Shown: positions 33,647 through 42,377, numbered from the stretch's first letter. The stretch: 64,000 nt of DNA from Hyphomicrobiales bacterium (GCA_900468535.1 UBTY01000027.1:62001-126000), one strand, 5' to 3'. A program made the numbers and translations. Notes: a model not told the origin generated them from the letters alone.

Positions 33647-34945
33647 CTATTTCGCCTGCTCGGTCGCGTCTGTGATCACGGCATCGCCTTCCTTGAGATC
33701 GCCCGATGCCACCTGGGTGAACTGACCATCCGACGACCCGACCTGGATGACGACAGGCGCCGGCCTGCCGGCCTTCAAGATCCAGACGCGGCGCTTTGCG
33801 CCCGTCAGCGCCTCACCGCCCTGCCCGCCGGTGCGCGGCCCCATGCGCGGCGGACGGAACAGGCCGAAGATGCCGCGGCTACGCGAGCCTTCAGCGGCAG
33901 CCGGCGCGTAGCGGAGGGCAGCGTTCGGAACCATGACCGTATTCTTGACCGCCTCGACGGTCACGTCGGCGGTCGCCGTCATGCCAGGGCGGAGAAAGAG
34001 CGCTGCATTGTCGACCGACAGGATGGCCTTGTAGGTCACCACATTGTTCGTTGTCTCGGAGGCGAAGCGGATCTGCTTGATCTCCGCCGGGAAAGTACGG
34101 TCGGGATAGGCGTCCACGGTAAACGTCGCCGCCTGACCAACCGCAATCTGGCCGACATCCGCCTCGTCCACGTCCACCTGAAGCTCCATCTTCTTCAGAT
34201 CACCGGCAATCACGAAGAGGACCGGAGCGGAAAGAGACGCAGCGACGGTCGCGCCCGGATCGACAGAGCGCGTCAGAATCACGCCATCGATCGGCGAAAC
34301 GATCTTCGCCTTGGAGAGATTGACCTCCGCCAGCTGGAGATCGGCTTCCGCGGAAAGAACCGCGGCCTCGTTGATGTCCTTGGTGGCGAGAGCCGAATCG
34401 ACCTTGTACCGTGCGTCCTCCAGGCTCTGCTGCGTGGAGACGTTGCTTTGAACCAGGTTGCGCAGGCGTTCGTACGAACTGCGTGCCGATTCGAGATCCG
34501 CATTGGCCTTGGCGACATTCGCCTTGGCCGAATCAAGCTTGGCGCGGGTGCTTTTCACATCGGCTTCAAGCTTGTTCGTATCGAGCAGCGCAAGCACTTC
34601 GCCCGACTTCACGTCGCTGTTGTAGTCGACGTTGACGTCGCGGACGGTGCCGGAGAGTTCGCTCGATATGTCGACCTGCTCCGTCGGCTGCACCGATCCG
34701 GTAGCCGTCACGAGAACCGTCAGGTCGCCGCGCTTGACCGGCTGCGTCGTATAGGAAACGACATTGCCGCCCTGCCGGGCATAGAAATAAGCAGCCCCGC
34801 CGACAAGAGCGACGACGATAGCGAGACCAAGCAGCCGCTTGCCCCAGCGACCGCTACGCTGCCGTCCGGAAGCAGCAAGCACGGCTGCCAGGTCTGAATT
34901 ACCTGGTTCTGTATTCTGTTCGCGTGTGGTCACTCTGTCGTTCAT
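33647..34945 (-). CDS. MacA-type periplasmic adaptor protein
   Basis: A 432-residue membrane-fusion protein. One membrane helix (LLGLAIVVALVGGAAYFYA, residues about 35-55) anchors it; then comes the biotinyl-lipoyl-like half (VKRGDLTVLVTATGSVQPTEQVDISSELSGTV), an alpha-helical hairpin of about 90 residues rich in Ala, Lys and Glu, the second lipoyl half (SPIDGVILTRSVDPG) and beta-barrel domains. It connects the MacB-type permease to an outer-membrane channel. The ATG at 34945 avoids a long unrelated upstream extension. An inverted repeat lies 58-79 nt upstream. Confidence 0.9.
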   Translation of the reverse strand: MNDRVTTREQNTEPGNSDLAAVLAASGRQRSGRWGKRLLGLAIVVALVGGAAYFYARQGGNVVSYTTQPVKRGDLTVLVTATGSVQPTEQVDISSELSGTVRDVNVDYNSDVKSGEVLALLDTNKLEADVKSTRAKLDSAKANVAKANADLESARSSYERLRNLVQSNVSTQQSLEDARYKVDSALATKDINEAAVLSAEADLQLAEVNLSKAKIVSPIDGVILTRSVDPGATVAASLSAPVLFVIAGDLKKMELQVDVDEADVGQIAVGQAATFTVDAYPDRTFPAEIKQIRFASETTNNVVTYKAILSVDNAALFLRPGMTATADVTVEAVKNTVMVPNAALRYAPAAAEGSRSRGIFGLFRPPRMGPRTGGQGGEALTGAKRRVWILKAGRPAPVVIQVGSSDGQFTQVASGDLKEGDAVITDATEQAK

Positions 34946-35002
34946 CCGGGCCTCATGGAGCTCAGCCTGTCTTTCATTTCGGCTTACCAAAGCGAAGCTG
35001 AA

Positions 35003-35024
35003 CGGGCGATTAGCATTACGCCCG
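35003..35024. repeat. Inverted repeat upstream of the efflux operon
   Basis: Perfect 6-bp arms CGGGCG and CGCCCG are separated by 10 nt. The position, 58-79 nt before the adaptor start codon, suits an operator, but no regulator gene is adjacent on that side. Confidence 0.35.
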
Positions 35025-35117
35025 AATGACACGAGTGGTCGTGAAAATGAAATTAAATCTTGGAAAGAAAACTCCGGTTTTAGTCCGATAACCGCGAATT
35101 TCGTGATCTGGGACAAC

Positions 35118-35144
35118 AAAAAGGCGGGCATTGCTCTGCCCGCC
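35118..35144 (-). terminator. Terminator of the small protein gene at 35171
   Basis: A perfect 8-bp stem (GGCGGGCA/TGCCCGCC) with a 6-nt loop is followed on the minus strand by five T residues, 27 nt after the stop codon. It separates the small gene from the efflux operon. Confidence 0.85.
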
Positions 35145-35170
35145 TCACGTTCCCAGACCCCATCTGAAAG

Positions 35171-35377
35171 CTAGGCACCCAGCTCCACGATAGAAACGGG
35201 AGGCCTGCGCTTGGCGGCCATGAGAATGTCGAGCTCCGTTGCTGACGGTCCGAACTTGTCGAAGAGACGCGTCGCTTCATCCTTATCCAGGCGATACTTG
35301 CGCGCGAACTCAGCAAGGCTGTAAGGGCGGCCGCGCAAGACCTTGCGTGTGGTGGGGCGTTCAATCACGTTGGTCAT
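35171..35377 (-). CDS. Small helical protein of unknown function
   Basis: A 68-residue protein, MTNVIERPTTRKVLRG..., predicted to be mostly helical. The segment SLAEFARKYRLDKDEATRLFDKFGPSATELDIL has the spacing of a small helix-turn-helix or a DUF3606-like fold, but I would not assign either firmly. The ATG at 35377 has AAGGA 7 nt upstream. A dedicated strong terminator (35118-35144) supports it as a real, independently transcribed gene. It lies divergent from tRNA-Lys. Confidence 0.6.
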   Translation of the reverse strand: MTNVIERPTTRKVLRGRPYSLAEFARKYRLDKDEATRLFDKFGPSATELDILMAAKRRPPVSIVELGA

Positions 35378-35711
35378 TAGTTCATCCTTTCGATAGATTA
35401 CCAACTAGCGCGCCACACATCTTTGTGAAGTGCGGAAAACCAAAGAAGTAATTGATTTATTTAAATATTTTTCGGAACCTTTCCGCTGCTCATGCATTTG
35501 AAGCTCTTTCGCTGCGCGCCTGTTGTCACCGGGATGCGGGCATGGCGCGGCGCGAACGGAAATGCGCAGCTGACCGAACGAGCGGTGATCGCGCAAGAAA
35601 TGTGCCTAATGCACAGGAAAGGAAGATTTTTCAGTTGACCGCAATGGGTCGGCTGCATATGTTCCGCGCACTTCCAGCGGGGGCGTGCACCGAGCGCCTT
35701 TTCGGACGCGG
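35378..35711. other. Intergenic region between the small protein gene and tRNA-Lys
   Basis: These 334 bases hold no supported protein gene. The left part (35440-35475) is AT-rich and probably carries the promoter of the small gene on the minus strand. The right end carries the tRNA promoter at 35635-35662. The rest shows no structure I can name. Confidence 0.5.
35635..35662 (+). promoter_or_regulatory. Promoter of tRNA-Lys
   Basis: TTGACC (35635-35640), a 16-nt spacer and ATATGT (35657-35662) fit the rhizobial housekeeping promoter pattern and lie 50 nt before the mature tRNA 5' end. Confidence 0.6.
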
Positions 35712-35787
35712 GAGAGCGTAGCTCAGCCGGTAGAGCAACTGACTTTTAATCAGTAGGTCTCGGGTTCGAACCCCGACGCTCTCACCA
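35712..35787 (+). tRNA. tRNA-Lys (anticodon TTT)
   Basis: A 76-nt tRNA with the 7-bp acceptor stem GAGAGCG/CGCTCTC, D-arm GCTCAGCCGGTAGAGC, anticodon stem ACTGA/TCAGT around CTTTTAA (anticodon TTT at 35745-35747), T-arm CGGGTTCGAACCCCG and an encoded CCA end. All stems pair fully. No attachment-site duplication or integrase is seen next to it. Confidence 0.98.
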
Positions 35788-35870
35788 CTATTTTCAAATA
35801 CTTAGCTTTGTTTTCGCCACGTTGTTAACTTGCTGCAGGCGCAGATATTCCATTCTCGCCGGGCCAGAGC

Positions 35871-36224
35871 CTACTTCGGCTGGCAGTTCTCTGCGATCTG
35901 CTGATCCAGGATGATGGCGGTCATGCTATCGGTCGCATTCTCCCTGATCGTTTGAAGCTGACGTGTTCGTTCGTTTCCGGCGTCACCGCGATCTCGGATC
36001 AGATTCTCCAGCTGGACGCGAAGATCCGTGCATTTCCCGAAAACACCGGGGACGATCTCAGACACGTCGCGGCAGAGCTTTGCGCCGTAATACCTGGCGG
36101 CGTCCATCAGGCAGACTTCGTAGGAGGATCGCACCACGTCCATCTTCTGAGTAATCTCTTCGAACGTGGCTGCGTGGGCACCGACCGGCGCCAACAAAAG
36201 TGTGACGACTAAAACGCTTTTCAT
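35871..36224 (-). CDS. Small secreted protein of unknown function
   Basis: A 117-residue protein with a signal peptide (MKSVLVVTLLLAPVGAHA). The mature part is charged, probably helical, and has four cysteines (EVCLMD, KLCRDV, GKCTDL, ENCQPK) that could make two disulfides in the periplasm. I recognise no family. The ATG at 36224 is chosen for the signal peptide. It may follow the NUDIX gene in the same direction after a 162-nt gap. Confidence 0.6.
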   Translation of the reverse strand: MKSVLVVTLLLAPVGAHAATFEEITQKMDVVRSSYEVCLMDAARYYGAKLCRDVSEIVPGVFGKCTDLRVQLENLIRDRGDAGNERTRQLQTIRENATDSMTAIILDQQIAENCQPK

Positions 36225-36386
36225 TGATGCCCCATCGGTTTGCAAATGAGAGCCAACAACCATCGCCTCCAGCGCAAAATCGGCAACTGGCGCGCAGTCA
36301 TGAACTGCGATGTCTTCTTTCGCAATTAGCGGATCGCTGGCCGCTCCACAACTTCGCCATTGATGTGAGGCGCTTACTTCCGATGG

Positions 36387-36980
36387 CTAGTCTCGTTTCG
36401 CGTGTGGCGTCGCTCTCGTGCGTTCAATCATCATATGCTGCAACAGAATGATCGTTTTCATGTCGACAATGTCGCCCGAGGCGATCATGTCGAACGCGGC
36501 CTGAAACGACACCTCAACGACCTCGATATCCTCGCCCTCATGCGCAAGACCGCCGCCGGCGGACCTGTCATCCTCGCTGTAGCTGCCGACGAACATGCTG
36601 ACGACCTCGGTCAACCCTGCGGGATTGCCATAGGCGGCAGCGACGAATTTGAGGTCTTTGACAACGACGCCCGCTTCTTCCAACGCTTCCCGTCTCACGC
36701 ATTGTTCCGGCTCGTCGCCTTCGAGGATGCCTGCACAGGCTTCCAGCATATAGGGGTCATCGCCGTTGACCATCGGCGCGGGCCTGAACTGCCGTACGAG
36801 AACAACCGTGTCCTCGGACGGATTATGGAGGAGCACCGAAGCCGCATGGCCACGGTCATAGACCTCACGCGACATCTCTGCAGTGGCACCGTCGACGCGA
36901 CGATACCGAAATACGTGCTGGGTGAGACTTCCCCACCCCTTGCACAGCAGAGTTGAAGAAGTGATTGCAGTTGACGTCAA
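36387..36980 (-). CDS. NUDIX hydrolase (ADP-sugar / GDP-mannose pyrophosphatase-like)
   Basis: A roughly 197-residue NUDIX hydrolase. The Nudix box reads GILEGDEPEQCVRREALEEAGV (GX5EX7REUXEEXGU), intact. The upstream part FRYRRVDGATAEMSREVYDRGHAASVLL resembles the NudK/ADP-ribose group, which cleaves nucleoside diphosphate sugars to monophosphates. The start is uncertain: the TTG at 36980 has GGGAG 7 nt upstream, while the in-frame ATG at 36998 has no Shine-Dalgarno sequence; I prefer the TTG. The gene is divergent from the one at 37106. Confidence 0.85.
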   Translation of the reverse strand: MTSTAITSSTLLCKGWGSLTQHVFRYRRVDGATAEMSREVYDRGHAASVLLHNPSEDTVVLVRQFRPAPMVNGDDPYMLEACAGILEGDEPEQCVRREALEEAGVVVKDLKFVAAAYGNPAGLTEVVSMFVGSYSEDDRSAGGGLAHEGEDIEVVEVSFQAAFDMIASGDIVDMKTIILLQHMMIERTRATPHAKRD

Positions 36981-37105
36981 CGACCGTCTCCCTTTCATTC
37001 GCAGCATCAGGCGTGCCAACGGCCAGACCGCAGGCGATGTGCTCCTTTACGCTCGGATTTCCGGCTTGTAGAGTCCGATGGCGCAGCAGACCGGAGTTTG
37101 TTCTC

Positions 37106-37438
37106 ATGAGCGTTCGTCCACCGCAATCATTGATGCGACCGTTCTCTGTCGAAAGCGGATTCAACGTTCTCGAGTACGAGCTCGCCGCTGAGCGGGCGAA
37201 CTCCCTTGGTCGGCACGGCAGGAAAGTCGAAACCGCGCTGGCAGATCTGAAGACCTTCGACGCGAAGTACGAAAAGGACGATCCTCACCGGCAGGCGCTG
37301 CTGCAGAAAGCATCAGACGCCGTATGGTCCTTCCTGGTTCAAAGGGAAATCTGCGGGTTGCGCAACAGCCGGGATGTCATCCAGCGCTATGAAATACCGG
37401 ATGAGGTGCTTGCGCGGCTGGGATCCTCGCCTCGCTGA
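37106..37438 (+). CDS. Conserved-looking 110-residue protein of unknown function
   Basis: A soluble, helical protein: MSVRPPQSLMRPFSVESG, then NVLEYELAAERANSLGRHGRKVETALADL and VQREICGLRNSRDVIQRYEIPDEVLARLG. It resembles short rhizobial proteins currently grouped as DUF6665, but I give that label from memory and with caution. The ATG at 37106 begins the compact domain; longer in-frame extensions overlap the divergent NUDIX gene. It converges with the diguanylate cyclase, 12 nt apart. Confidence 0.6.
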   Translation: MSVRPPQSLMRPFSVESGFNVLEYELAAERANSLGRHGRKVETALADLKTFDAKYEKDDPHRQALLQKASDAVWSFLVQREICGLRNSRDVIQRYEIPDEVLARLGSSPR

Positions 37439-37450
37439 CAAGGGTCACAG

Positions 37451-39256
37451 CTATCCGGAGCCGCGCCTGTGGCGGTCGCTGTCGTTGGGAAAGGCCGCGA
37501 TGGTCATGTTTCGTCCGCCGGCCTTGGCTTCGAGCAGAGCTGCATCGGCACGCGACAGCAGCATTGACGCCTCGGAGACGTCCTCCGAATAGGCCATGCC
37601 AATCGAGACAGAGACGGCACCGAGAATACGGCCACGATGCGACAGAGCCGTACCGCGAATGTTCGTTCTGACGCGCTCCGCGAACCTGAAGGCTTCGTCT
37701 GCCGCGGCTCCCGGCATAAACACCGCGAACTCTTCACCGCCGAACCGATAGGCTCGGCCAGCATCACCGATCGTATCAACGATGATCTGCGAGACATAGC
37801 GCATGACTTCATCGCCGGCATCATGGCCGAACTCGTCGTTGAACCGCTTGAAATGATCGATATCGATCATCATGCAGGAGAGCGGATCATCAGAGGCTTC
37901 ACGCGTATAGCGGTTGACGTCCTCGTCGAGCGACCTGCGGTTGTAGAGGCCGGTCAAGGGATCGCGGACCGACAGATTGGTCAGCTTGTCGCGCAATTGA
38001 AGGTTTGCGACAGCCAGACCGACATTTTCGGCGATGAGCTCCAGGTACAGGCGTGATGCGTCCGCCGCCATCTCGCAACCCGGCCGTTCCTCAAAATAGA
38101 GCAGGCCGATGGCATCCCCCTGCGCCGTCAGCGGCACGCAGAGACCTGCAGCGTGGTCTTCATTCAGGTGCTGGCAGCCGATGTCGCCGTGATCGTGGGC
38201 GCTCACATGCGGCCTGCCGCGCCTCAACGCCCAGCAGGCGGTCGCTGGAAACGAAGGTTCAGAACGATGCGGTTCGAGCCAGGACGCCACTGATGTCAGC
38301 CCGCTCCGCGCCTCGTTCATCACATACAATTGCCCCGCGAGATCCGGGAAGATCTGCGGCGCGAACAAAGCCACGACCTCGGCCAGTTCCGCCTGTTTCT
38401 GGCATGCCTGAAGCCGATGCATCATCTGCAGAATCAGATCCTTCGTCTTCAGGTCTTGCCGTCTTTCGGCGTCCAACCGATCGCGCTCAATTCCGTTCTC
38501 GCGGAAGATGTGGATCGCCTGGTTCATCTCGCCGATCTCGTCACGCCTGCGATCGAGCGGAACATCCACTTCGTAGTCCTGTTTCGCCAGCCGGCTGACA
38601 ATGCCGGTCATGCGGACAAGCGGCATGGCCACGCGGCGTCTGAGGATGAAATACAGGACACCGAGAAAGAGAGCCGCGTTCAGCGAAAGCAATATCTTGG
38701 CCGCAAGGCTCCACCAGTCGGCACGCCACCGTGCATCGGCCAGCGCCGCCTCCGTACGCGCGCTTGTCAATTCTCGAAAGCGCATCACCGAGGCAAGCAT
38801 TTGCGTTTGAAGACGCTCGTGGTCCGGACCGAAAAGGATCTGCCGGGCACCGGACTGGTCGGCGTTGCCATATGCAGCAACGGCATCCACCTCGATCTTG
38901 TCGAGCGCTTCTGCCTCCCGCTCGACATCGGCAAGGGCACTCAGTTCGGCCTGCGATGCCCCGAGCTCGCGAACGCGCCTGATTGCGGTCTCACGCTGCC
39001 TCTCCTCACCTTCCTTGCCATGGAAGGCGTCCAGATGGCGGAGATCGCCCCGCATGACATAGAGGCGCGCTTCGCCGGTCCGCTCCTCGGCGCCCAGCGC
39101 AAGATCCTCGCCGAGATCATCGAGAGCCAGATGCTCCTCGACCGCGATCCGCTCCTGGGTGGCACTGTGGGCGGAGAAAATAAAGGCGCTCGCCGACAGG
39201 GCCGTCAAAGCGACCGTCACGCCATAAGCCCAGTTCGTGATTTCACTTATTCTCAT
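37451..39256 (-). CDS. Membrane diguanylate cyclase with HAMP, GAF-like and GGDEF domains
   Basis: A 601-residue c-di-GMP-forming enzyme. An N-terminal helix (residues about 8-30), a periplasmic sensor of about 150 residues and a second helix (WWSLAAKILLSLNAALFLGVLYFIL) lead into HAMP (RRRVAMPLVRMTGIVSRL..., about 205-260), a GAF-like region (about 275-425) and GGDEF (DPLTGLYNRRSLDED, then RFGGEEF). The catalytic GGEEF is intact. The inhibitory RxxD site is missing (the corresponding residues read GDAG), so product inhibition is probably weak. No EAL domain is present. Confidence 0.92.
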   Translation of the reverse strand: MRISEITNWAYGVTVALTALSASAFIFSAHSATQERIAVEEHLALDDLGEDLALGAEERTGEARLYVMRGDLRHLDAFHGKEGEERQRETAIRRVRELGASQAELSALADVEREAEALDKIEVDAVAAYGNADQSGARQILFGPDHERLQTQMLASVMRFRELTSARTEAALADARWRADWWSLAAKILLSLNAALFLGVLYFILRRRVAMPLVRMTGIVSRLAKQDYEVDVPLDRRRDEIGEMNQAIHIFRENGIERDRLDAERRQDLKTKDLILQMMHRLQACQKQAELAEVVALFAPQIFPDLAGQLYVMNEARSGLTSVASWLEPHRSEPSFPATACWALRRGRPHVSAHDHGDIGCQHLNEDHAAGLCVPLTAQGDAIGLLYFEERPGCEMAADASRLYLELIAENVGLAVANLQLRDKLTNLSVRDPLTGLYNRRSLDEDVNRYTREASDDPLSCMMIDIDHFKRFNDEFGHDAGDEVMRYVSQIIVDTIGDAGRAYRFGGEEFAVFMPGAAADEAFRFAERVRTNIRGTALSHRGRILGAVSVSIGMAYSEDVSEASMLLSRADAALLEAKAGGRNMTIAAFPNDSDRHRRGSG

Positions 39257-39411
39257 ATGCAGATATTACCCATTACGGATTGCCAGAGAATTAATTCCCT
39301 ACCTACGTATGATTGTACTCCATAGCGGGGCGCGCGCAAAAAGGTGATTGGCTCAACCCTGTCCGGTACGATAGGAGTTCGCGGATGATTGCCCGCCGCC
39401 GGAGTGCCTAA

Positions 39412-40161
39412 GTGTCGATTGCCGATATCTCCCTGTTGAGCGCCCTGCTTGCCGGCGCCCTGTCGTTTCTCTCCCCGTGCGTACTGCCTCTCGTTCCGCC
39501 CTATCTCTGCTACATGGCCGGCATATCGGTCGAACAATTCCGTGGCGGCGGCTCGGTTGCCGTCGCCCCCGACGCCCGACGCGGCGTCCTATTATCGGCA
39601 CTCTTCTTTACGCTCGGCTTTGCGACTGTGTTCGTTGCGCTGGGGGCCGGCGCCTCCAGCATCGGCATGGCGCTTCGCCAGCACCTCGACCTTTTGGCGA
39701 AAATCGGCGGCCTGATCATCATCATCATGGGACTGAACTTCCTCGGAGCGTTCAGGATCGGACTGCTGTCGCGCGAGGCTCGCTTTCAAGGTGCCGGCAA
39801 GCCGGCCACATTGACGGGTGCCTACGTGATGGGACTAGCCTTCGCCTTCGGCTGGACGCCGTGCATCGGACCCGTGCTTGGCGCTATCCTGGGGGTCGCT
39901 GCTTCGCGGGAAACGGTCGGCTCCGGTGCGGGCCTGCTCGCCGTCTATTCCCTCGGCCTTGCTATCCCTTTCTGGATCGCCGCCGGTTTTTCCGGCGCCT
40001 TCATGGCGTTCCTGACACGTTTCCGGAAACACCTCGGCACGGTCGAAAAGATCATGGGCGCGTTCCTGATCCTGACCGGCCTCGCCTTCATGTTCGGTTT
40101 TGTCAGTGACGCCGCAATCTGGTTCCAGCAGACCTTTCCAATCCTGATGCAAATCGGCTAA
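39412..40161 (+). CDS. ccdA: Cytochrome c biogenesis / thiol transport protein CcdA
   Basis: A 249-residue protein with six membrane helices that carries reducing electrons from cytoplasmic thioredoxin across the inner membrane, for cytochrome c maturation or other periplasmic thiol enzymes. The redox cysteines are in LSPCVLPLVPPYLCY and FGWTPCIGP. The GTG at 39412 has GGAG 7 nt upstream. It directly follows the stop codon of an 8-codon open frame (39385-39411) with its own good ribosome site, a possible coupled leader. Confidence 0.9.
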   Translation: MSIADISLLSALLAGALSFLSPCVLPLVPPYLCYMAGISVEQFRGGGSVAVAPDARRGVLLSALFFTLGFATVFVALGAGASSIGMALRQHLDLLAKIGGLIIIIMGLNFLGAFRIGLLSREARFQGAGKPATLTGAYVMGLAFAFGWTPCIGPVLGAILGVAASRETVGSGAGLLAVYSLGLAIPFWIAAGFSGAFMAFLTRFRKHLGTVEKIMGAFLILTGLAFMFGFVSDAAIWFQQTFPILMQIG

Positions 40162-40197
40162 GCCGATCACGCTCCGGAATCTGCATTGGAATAGACA

Positions 40198-41148
40198 TTG
40201 TCCGACATCGTCAGCCTGCTTCTGCCGTTCTTCGGCCTGATCCTCATCGGCTATATTGCGGCGAAGGTGACGAAACAGCCGGCCGATGCTCTGGGCTGGA
40301 TGAATACGTTCATCATCTACGCCGCCATTCCTGCGCTGTTCTTCAAACTGGTCTCGCGGACGCCCTTCGAAGATCTCACGCGTATCGATTTCATCGCCAC
40401 CGATCTTGCAGCGACCTATTCGATCTTCATCGTACTGTTTGCGATCGGTCGATGGGTCCGGAAGAACTCGTTGGCCGACTGCACGATACAATCCTTTGCC
40501 GGAGCCTATGGCAACATCGGCTATATGGGGCCTGGCCTTTCTCTGCTGGCGCTCGGTGAACGCGCCGCCGTCCCGGTGGCGCTGATCGTCTGCCTTGAGA
40601 ACGCGCTGCATTTCGTTGTTGCGCCGGCACTCATGGCAGTGGCGGGCGACGACCGACGCTCAACCGGCCGGTTGGCGATCGATATCGTCAGAAAGGTGGC
40701 GTTCCACCCTTTTATCCTGTCGACTGCGCTCGGATTCGTTGCCGCCGGCCTGCAGATCGACCAACCACCTGCCCTGCAGCGCTTCATCGACTATCTGTCG
40801 CAGGCTGCGGCGCCATGCGCCCTGTTTGCGATGGGGGTTACCCTGGCACTTCGGCCATTAAAGCGCGTGCCTGTCGAGATCGGCTACATCGTTCCGGCGA
40901 AACTCATCATCCACCCTATCGTCGTCTATCTTGCCCTGACGACCGTCGGCGGCTTCGATCCGATCTGGGTCTATGCGGCCGTGCTGCTCGCTGCATTGCC
41001 GACGGCCACCAACGTCTTCGTTATCGGGCAGCAATACTGCGTCTGGCAGGAACGCGCCTCGGCGACGATCCTGATCACAACGACACTGTCGGTTGTGACC
41101 GTCTCGGCGGTCCTGATCGCGATCAAATCAGGCTTTCTTCCGGCTTAG
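40198..41148 (+). CDS. AEC family transporter (auxin efflux carrier-like)
   Basis: A 316-residue transporter with about ten membrane helices of the bile/arsenite/riboflavin-like superfamily, AEC branch. FGLILIGYIAAKV near the start and GAYGNIGYMGPGLSLLAL (the broken-helix NIGY motif) are characteristic. Bacterial members move malate, malonate or other small carboxylates; the substrate here is unknown. The TTG at 40198 is the only start giving the full first helix. Its last 21 nt overlap the end of the converging UbiH-like gene. Confidence 0.85.
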   Translation: MSDIVSLLLPFFGLILIGYIAAKVTKQPADALGWMNTFIIYAAIPALFFKLVSRTPFEDLTRIDFIATDLAATYSIFIVLFAIGRWVRKNSLADCTIQSFAGAYGNIGYMGPGLSLLALGERAAVPVALIVCLENALHFVVAPALMAVAGDDRRSTGRLAIDIVRKVAFHPFILSTALGFVAAGLQIDQPPALQRFIDYLSQAAAPCALFAMGVTLALRPLKRVPVEIGYIVPAKLIIHPIVVYLALTTVGGFDPIWVYAAVLLAALPTATNVFVIGQQYCVWQERASATILITTTLSVVTVSAVLIAIKSGFLPA

Positions 41149-42339
41149 TCTTTCCCTGATGGCACTCGGAATGTCGCGGAAGCCCCGTCCGGGCTCGATG
41201 CCCTCGCGCATGACGATGCTGCGCAGCGGCGGCAGCGCCGAAAGGATATGCAGGCCGGCAGCACGCATCATCTGAACCGGCAGGAAATCGGACAAGAGCG
41301 AGCGGTTGAGGAGGTCGACGCTTGCCGTGCGGGTCATGATATCGGCGCGACGCTTGCGATCGAACTGGTCGCCGGCGTCGGCAGCGATCGGCAGCTCCGG
41401 CCGCGTACACAGAATATCCGAAAGCGCCAGCACATCGCGCAGGCTGAGATTGAGCCCTTGTGCGCCGATTGGTGGGAAGACATGCGAGGCTTCGCCGATC
41501 AGTGCAATTCGACCCTTACCGGAACGCTGGGCCATCATGCCTGACAGGGGCCAGAGCTGCACGCCCTCTTCGACAGTCACCTTGCCGAGCAACGACTGCA
41601 TGCGCTCCTCGACGACACTGCTCAGTTCAACGAGCGAGAGTTCATTGCGGGCCGCCGCATCCGACGGATTCTGGACCCACACGAGGCTGGAGCGGTTGCC
41701 GGGGAGCGGCACCTGAGTGAACGGGCCGCTTTCCGTATGGAATTCCGTCGAGATGTTCTCGTGCGGCAGCGAATGCTCGAAGTTCAACACCATGGCTGAC
41801 TGCGGATAGGACCACGTTTTCACGTCGATGCCAGCTGTCTCGCGCAGCTTCGACTTGCGCCCGTCGGCGCCAACCGCGAACGATGCCGACAGGACTTCGC
41901 CATCGGCGAGGGTGATGGTCACAGAATCGGCGCTGATATCGATGGCGTCGGCAAACGAGCTGAAGCGCGTGATGTTGCCCTCAGCGGCAATCGCAGCCTC
42001 CAGCACCTCCATCAGCGCCTTGTTCGGGAAATTGTAGCCGAAGGCCTCAAGATCGAGTTCGACGGAACGGAAGGTGGTGATCGGCGCCCGCAGCAGGCGA
42101 TTCGTGCCATCGATGATCCGCATCGTAGACAGCGAAGCAGCCGCTGGGCGCAGCTTCTCCCAAAGGGTCAACCTGTCGAGGAAACGGATCGACTGATCCA
42201 TCAGCGCGGTCGTGCGCCTGTCCTGGCTTGAAGTCGGCGGAGCAACAAGAGCTACGTTGCGTCCGCCGCGAGCCAAGGCGATAGCGGCGATCATACCAGC
42301 AAGGCCGCCGCCAATCACCGCGATTTCAAAAGTCTTCAT
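41128..42339 (-). CDS. UbiH/UbiF family FAD-dependent hydroxylase
   Basis: A 403-residue flavoprotein monooxygenase, probably a ubiquinone ring hydroxylase. The FAD motif IAVIGGGLAGMIAAIAL, the middle GADGRKSKLRE and the C-terminal GEASHVFPPIGAQGLNLSLRD (family GDAAHxxPPxxGQG) are present. Which ring position it acts on cannot be read from sequence; alphaproteobacteria often use UbiL or UbiM here. The start ATG at 42339 gives the exact N-terminal Rossmann fold. It lies 38 nt downstream of the sulfite reductase operon on the same strand. Confidence 0.9.
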   Translation of the reverse strand: MKTFEIAVIGGGLAGMIAAIALARGGRNVALVAPPTSSQDRRTTALMDQSIRFLDRLTLWEKLRPAAASLSTMRIIDGTNRLLRAPITTFRSVELDLEAFGYNFPNKALMEVLEAAIAAEGNITRFSSFADAIDISADSVTITLADGEVLSASFAVGADGRKSKLRETAGIDVKTWSYPQSAMVLNFEHSLPHENISTEFHTESGPFTQVPLPGNRSSLVWVQNPSDAAARNELSLVELSSVVEERMQSLLGKVTVEEGVQLWPLSGMMAQRSGKGRIALIGEASHVFPPIGAQGLNLSLRDVLALSDILCTRPELPIAADAGDQFDRKRRADIMTRTASVDLLNRSLLSDFLPVQMMRAAGLHILSALPPLRSIVMREGIEPGRGFRDIPSAIRERLSRKKA

Positions 42340-42377
42340 TGCACCGTTCCGTCAATTCTCTGACGGCGATCCGGTGC

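Noticed and set aside
35712..35787. tRNA-Lys as an integration site of a genomic island
   Set aside because: No integrase gene and no repeated 3' tRNA fragment are present nearby; the flanking genes have ordinary composition.
36865..37019. Frameshift at the NUDIX start
   Set aside because: A neighbouring frame has a readable peptide here, but a TTG start with a good ribosome site explains the gene without any shift.
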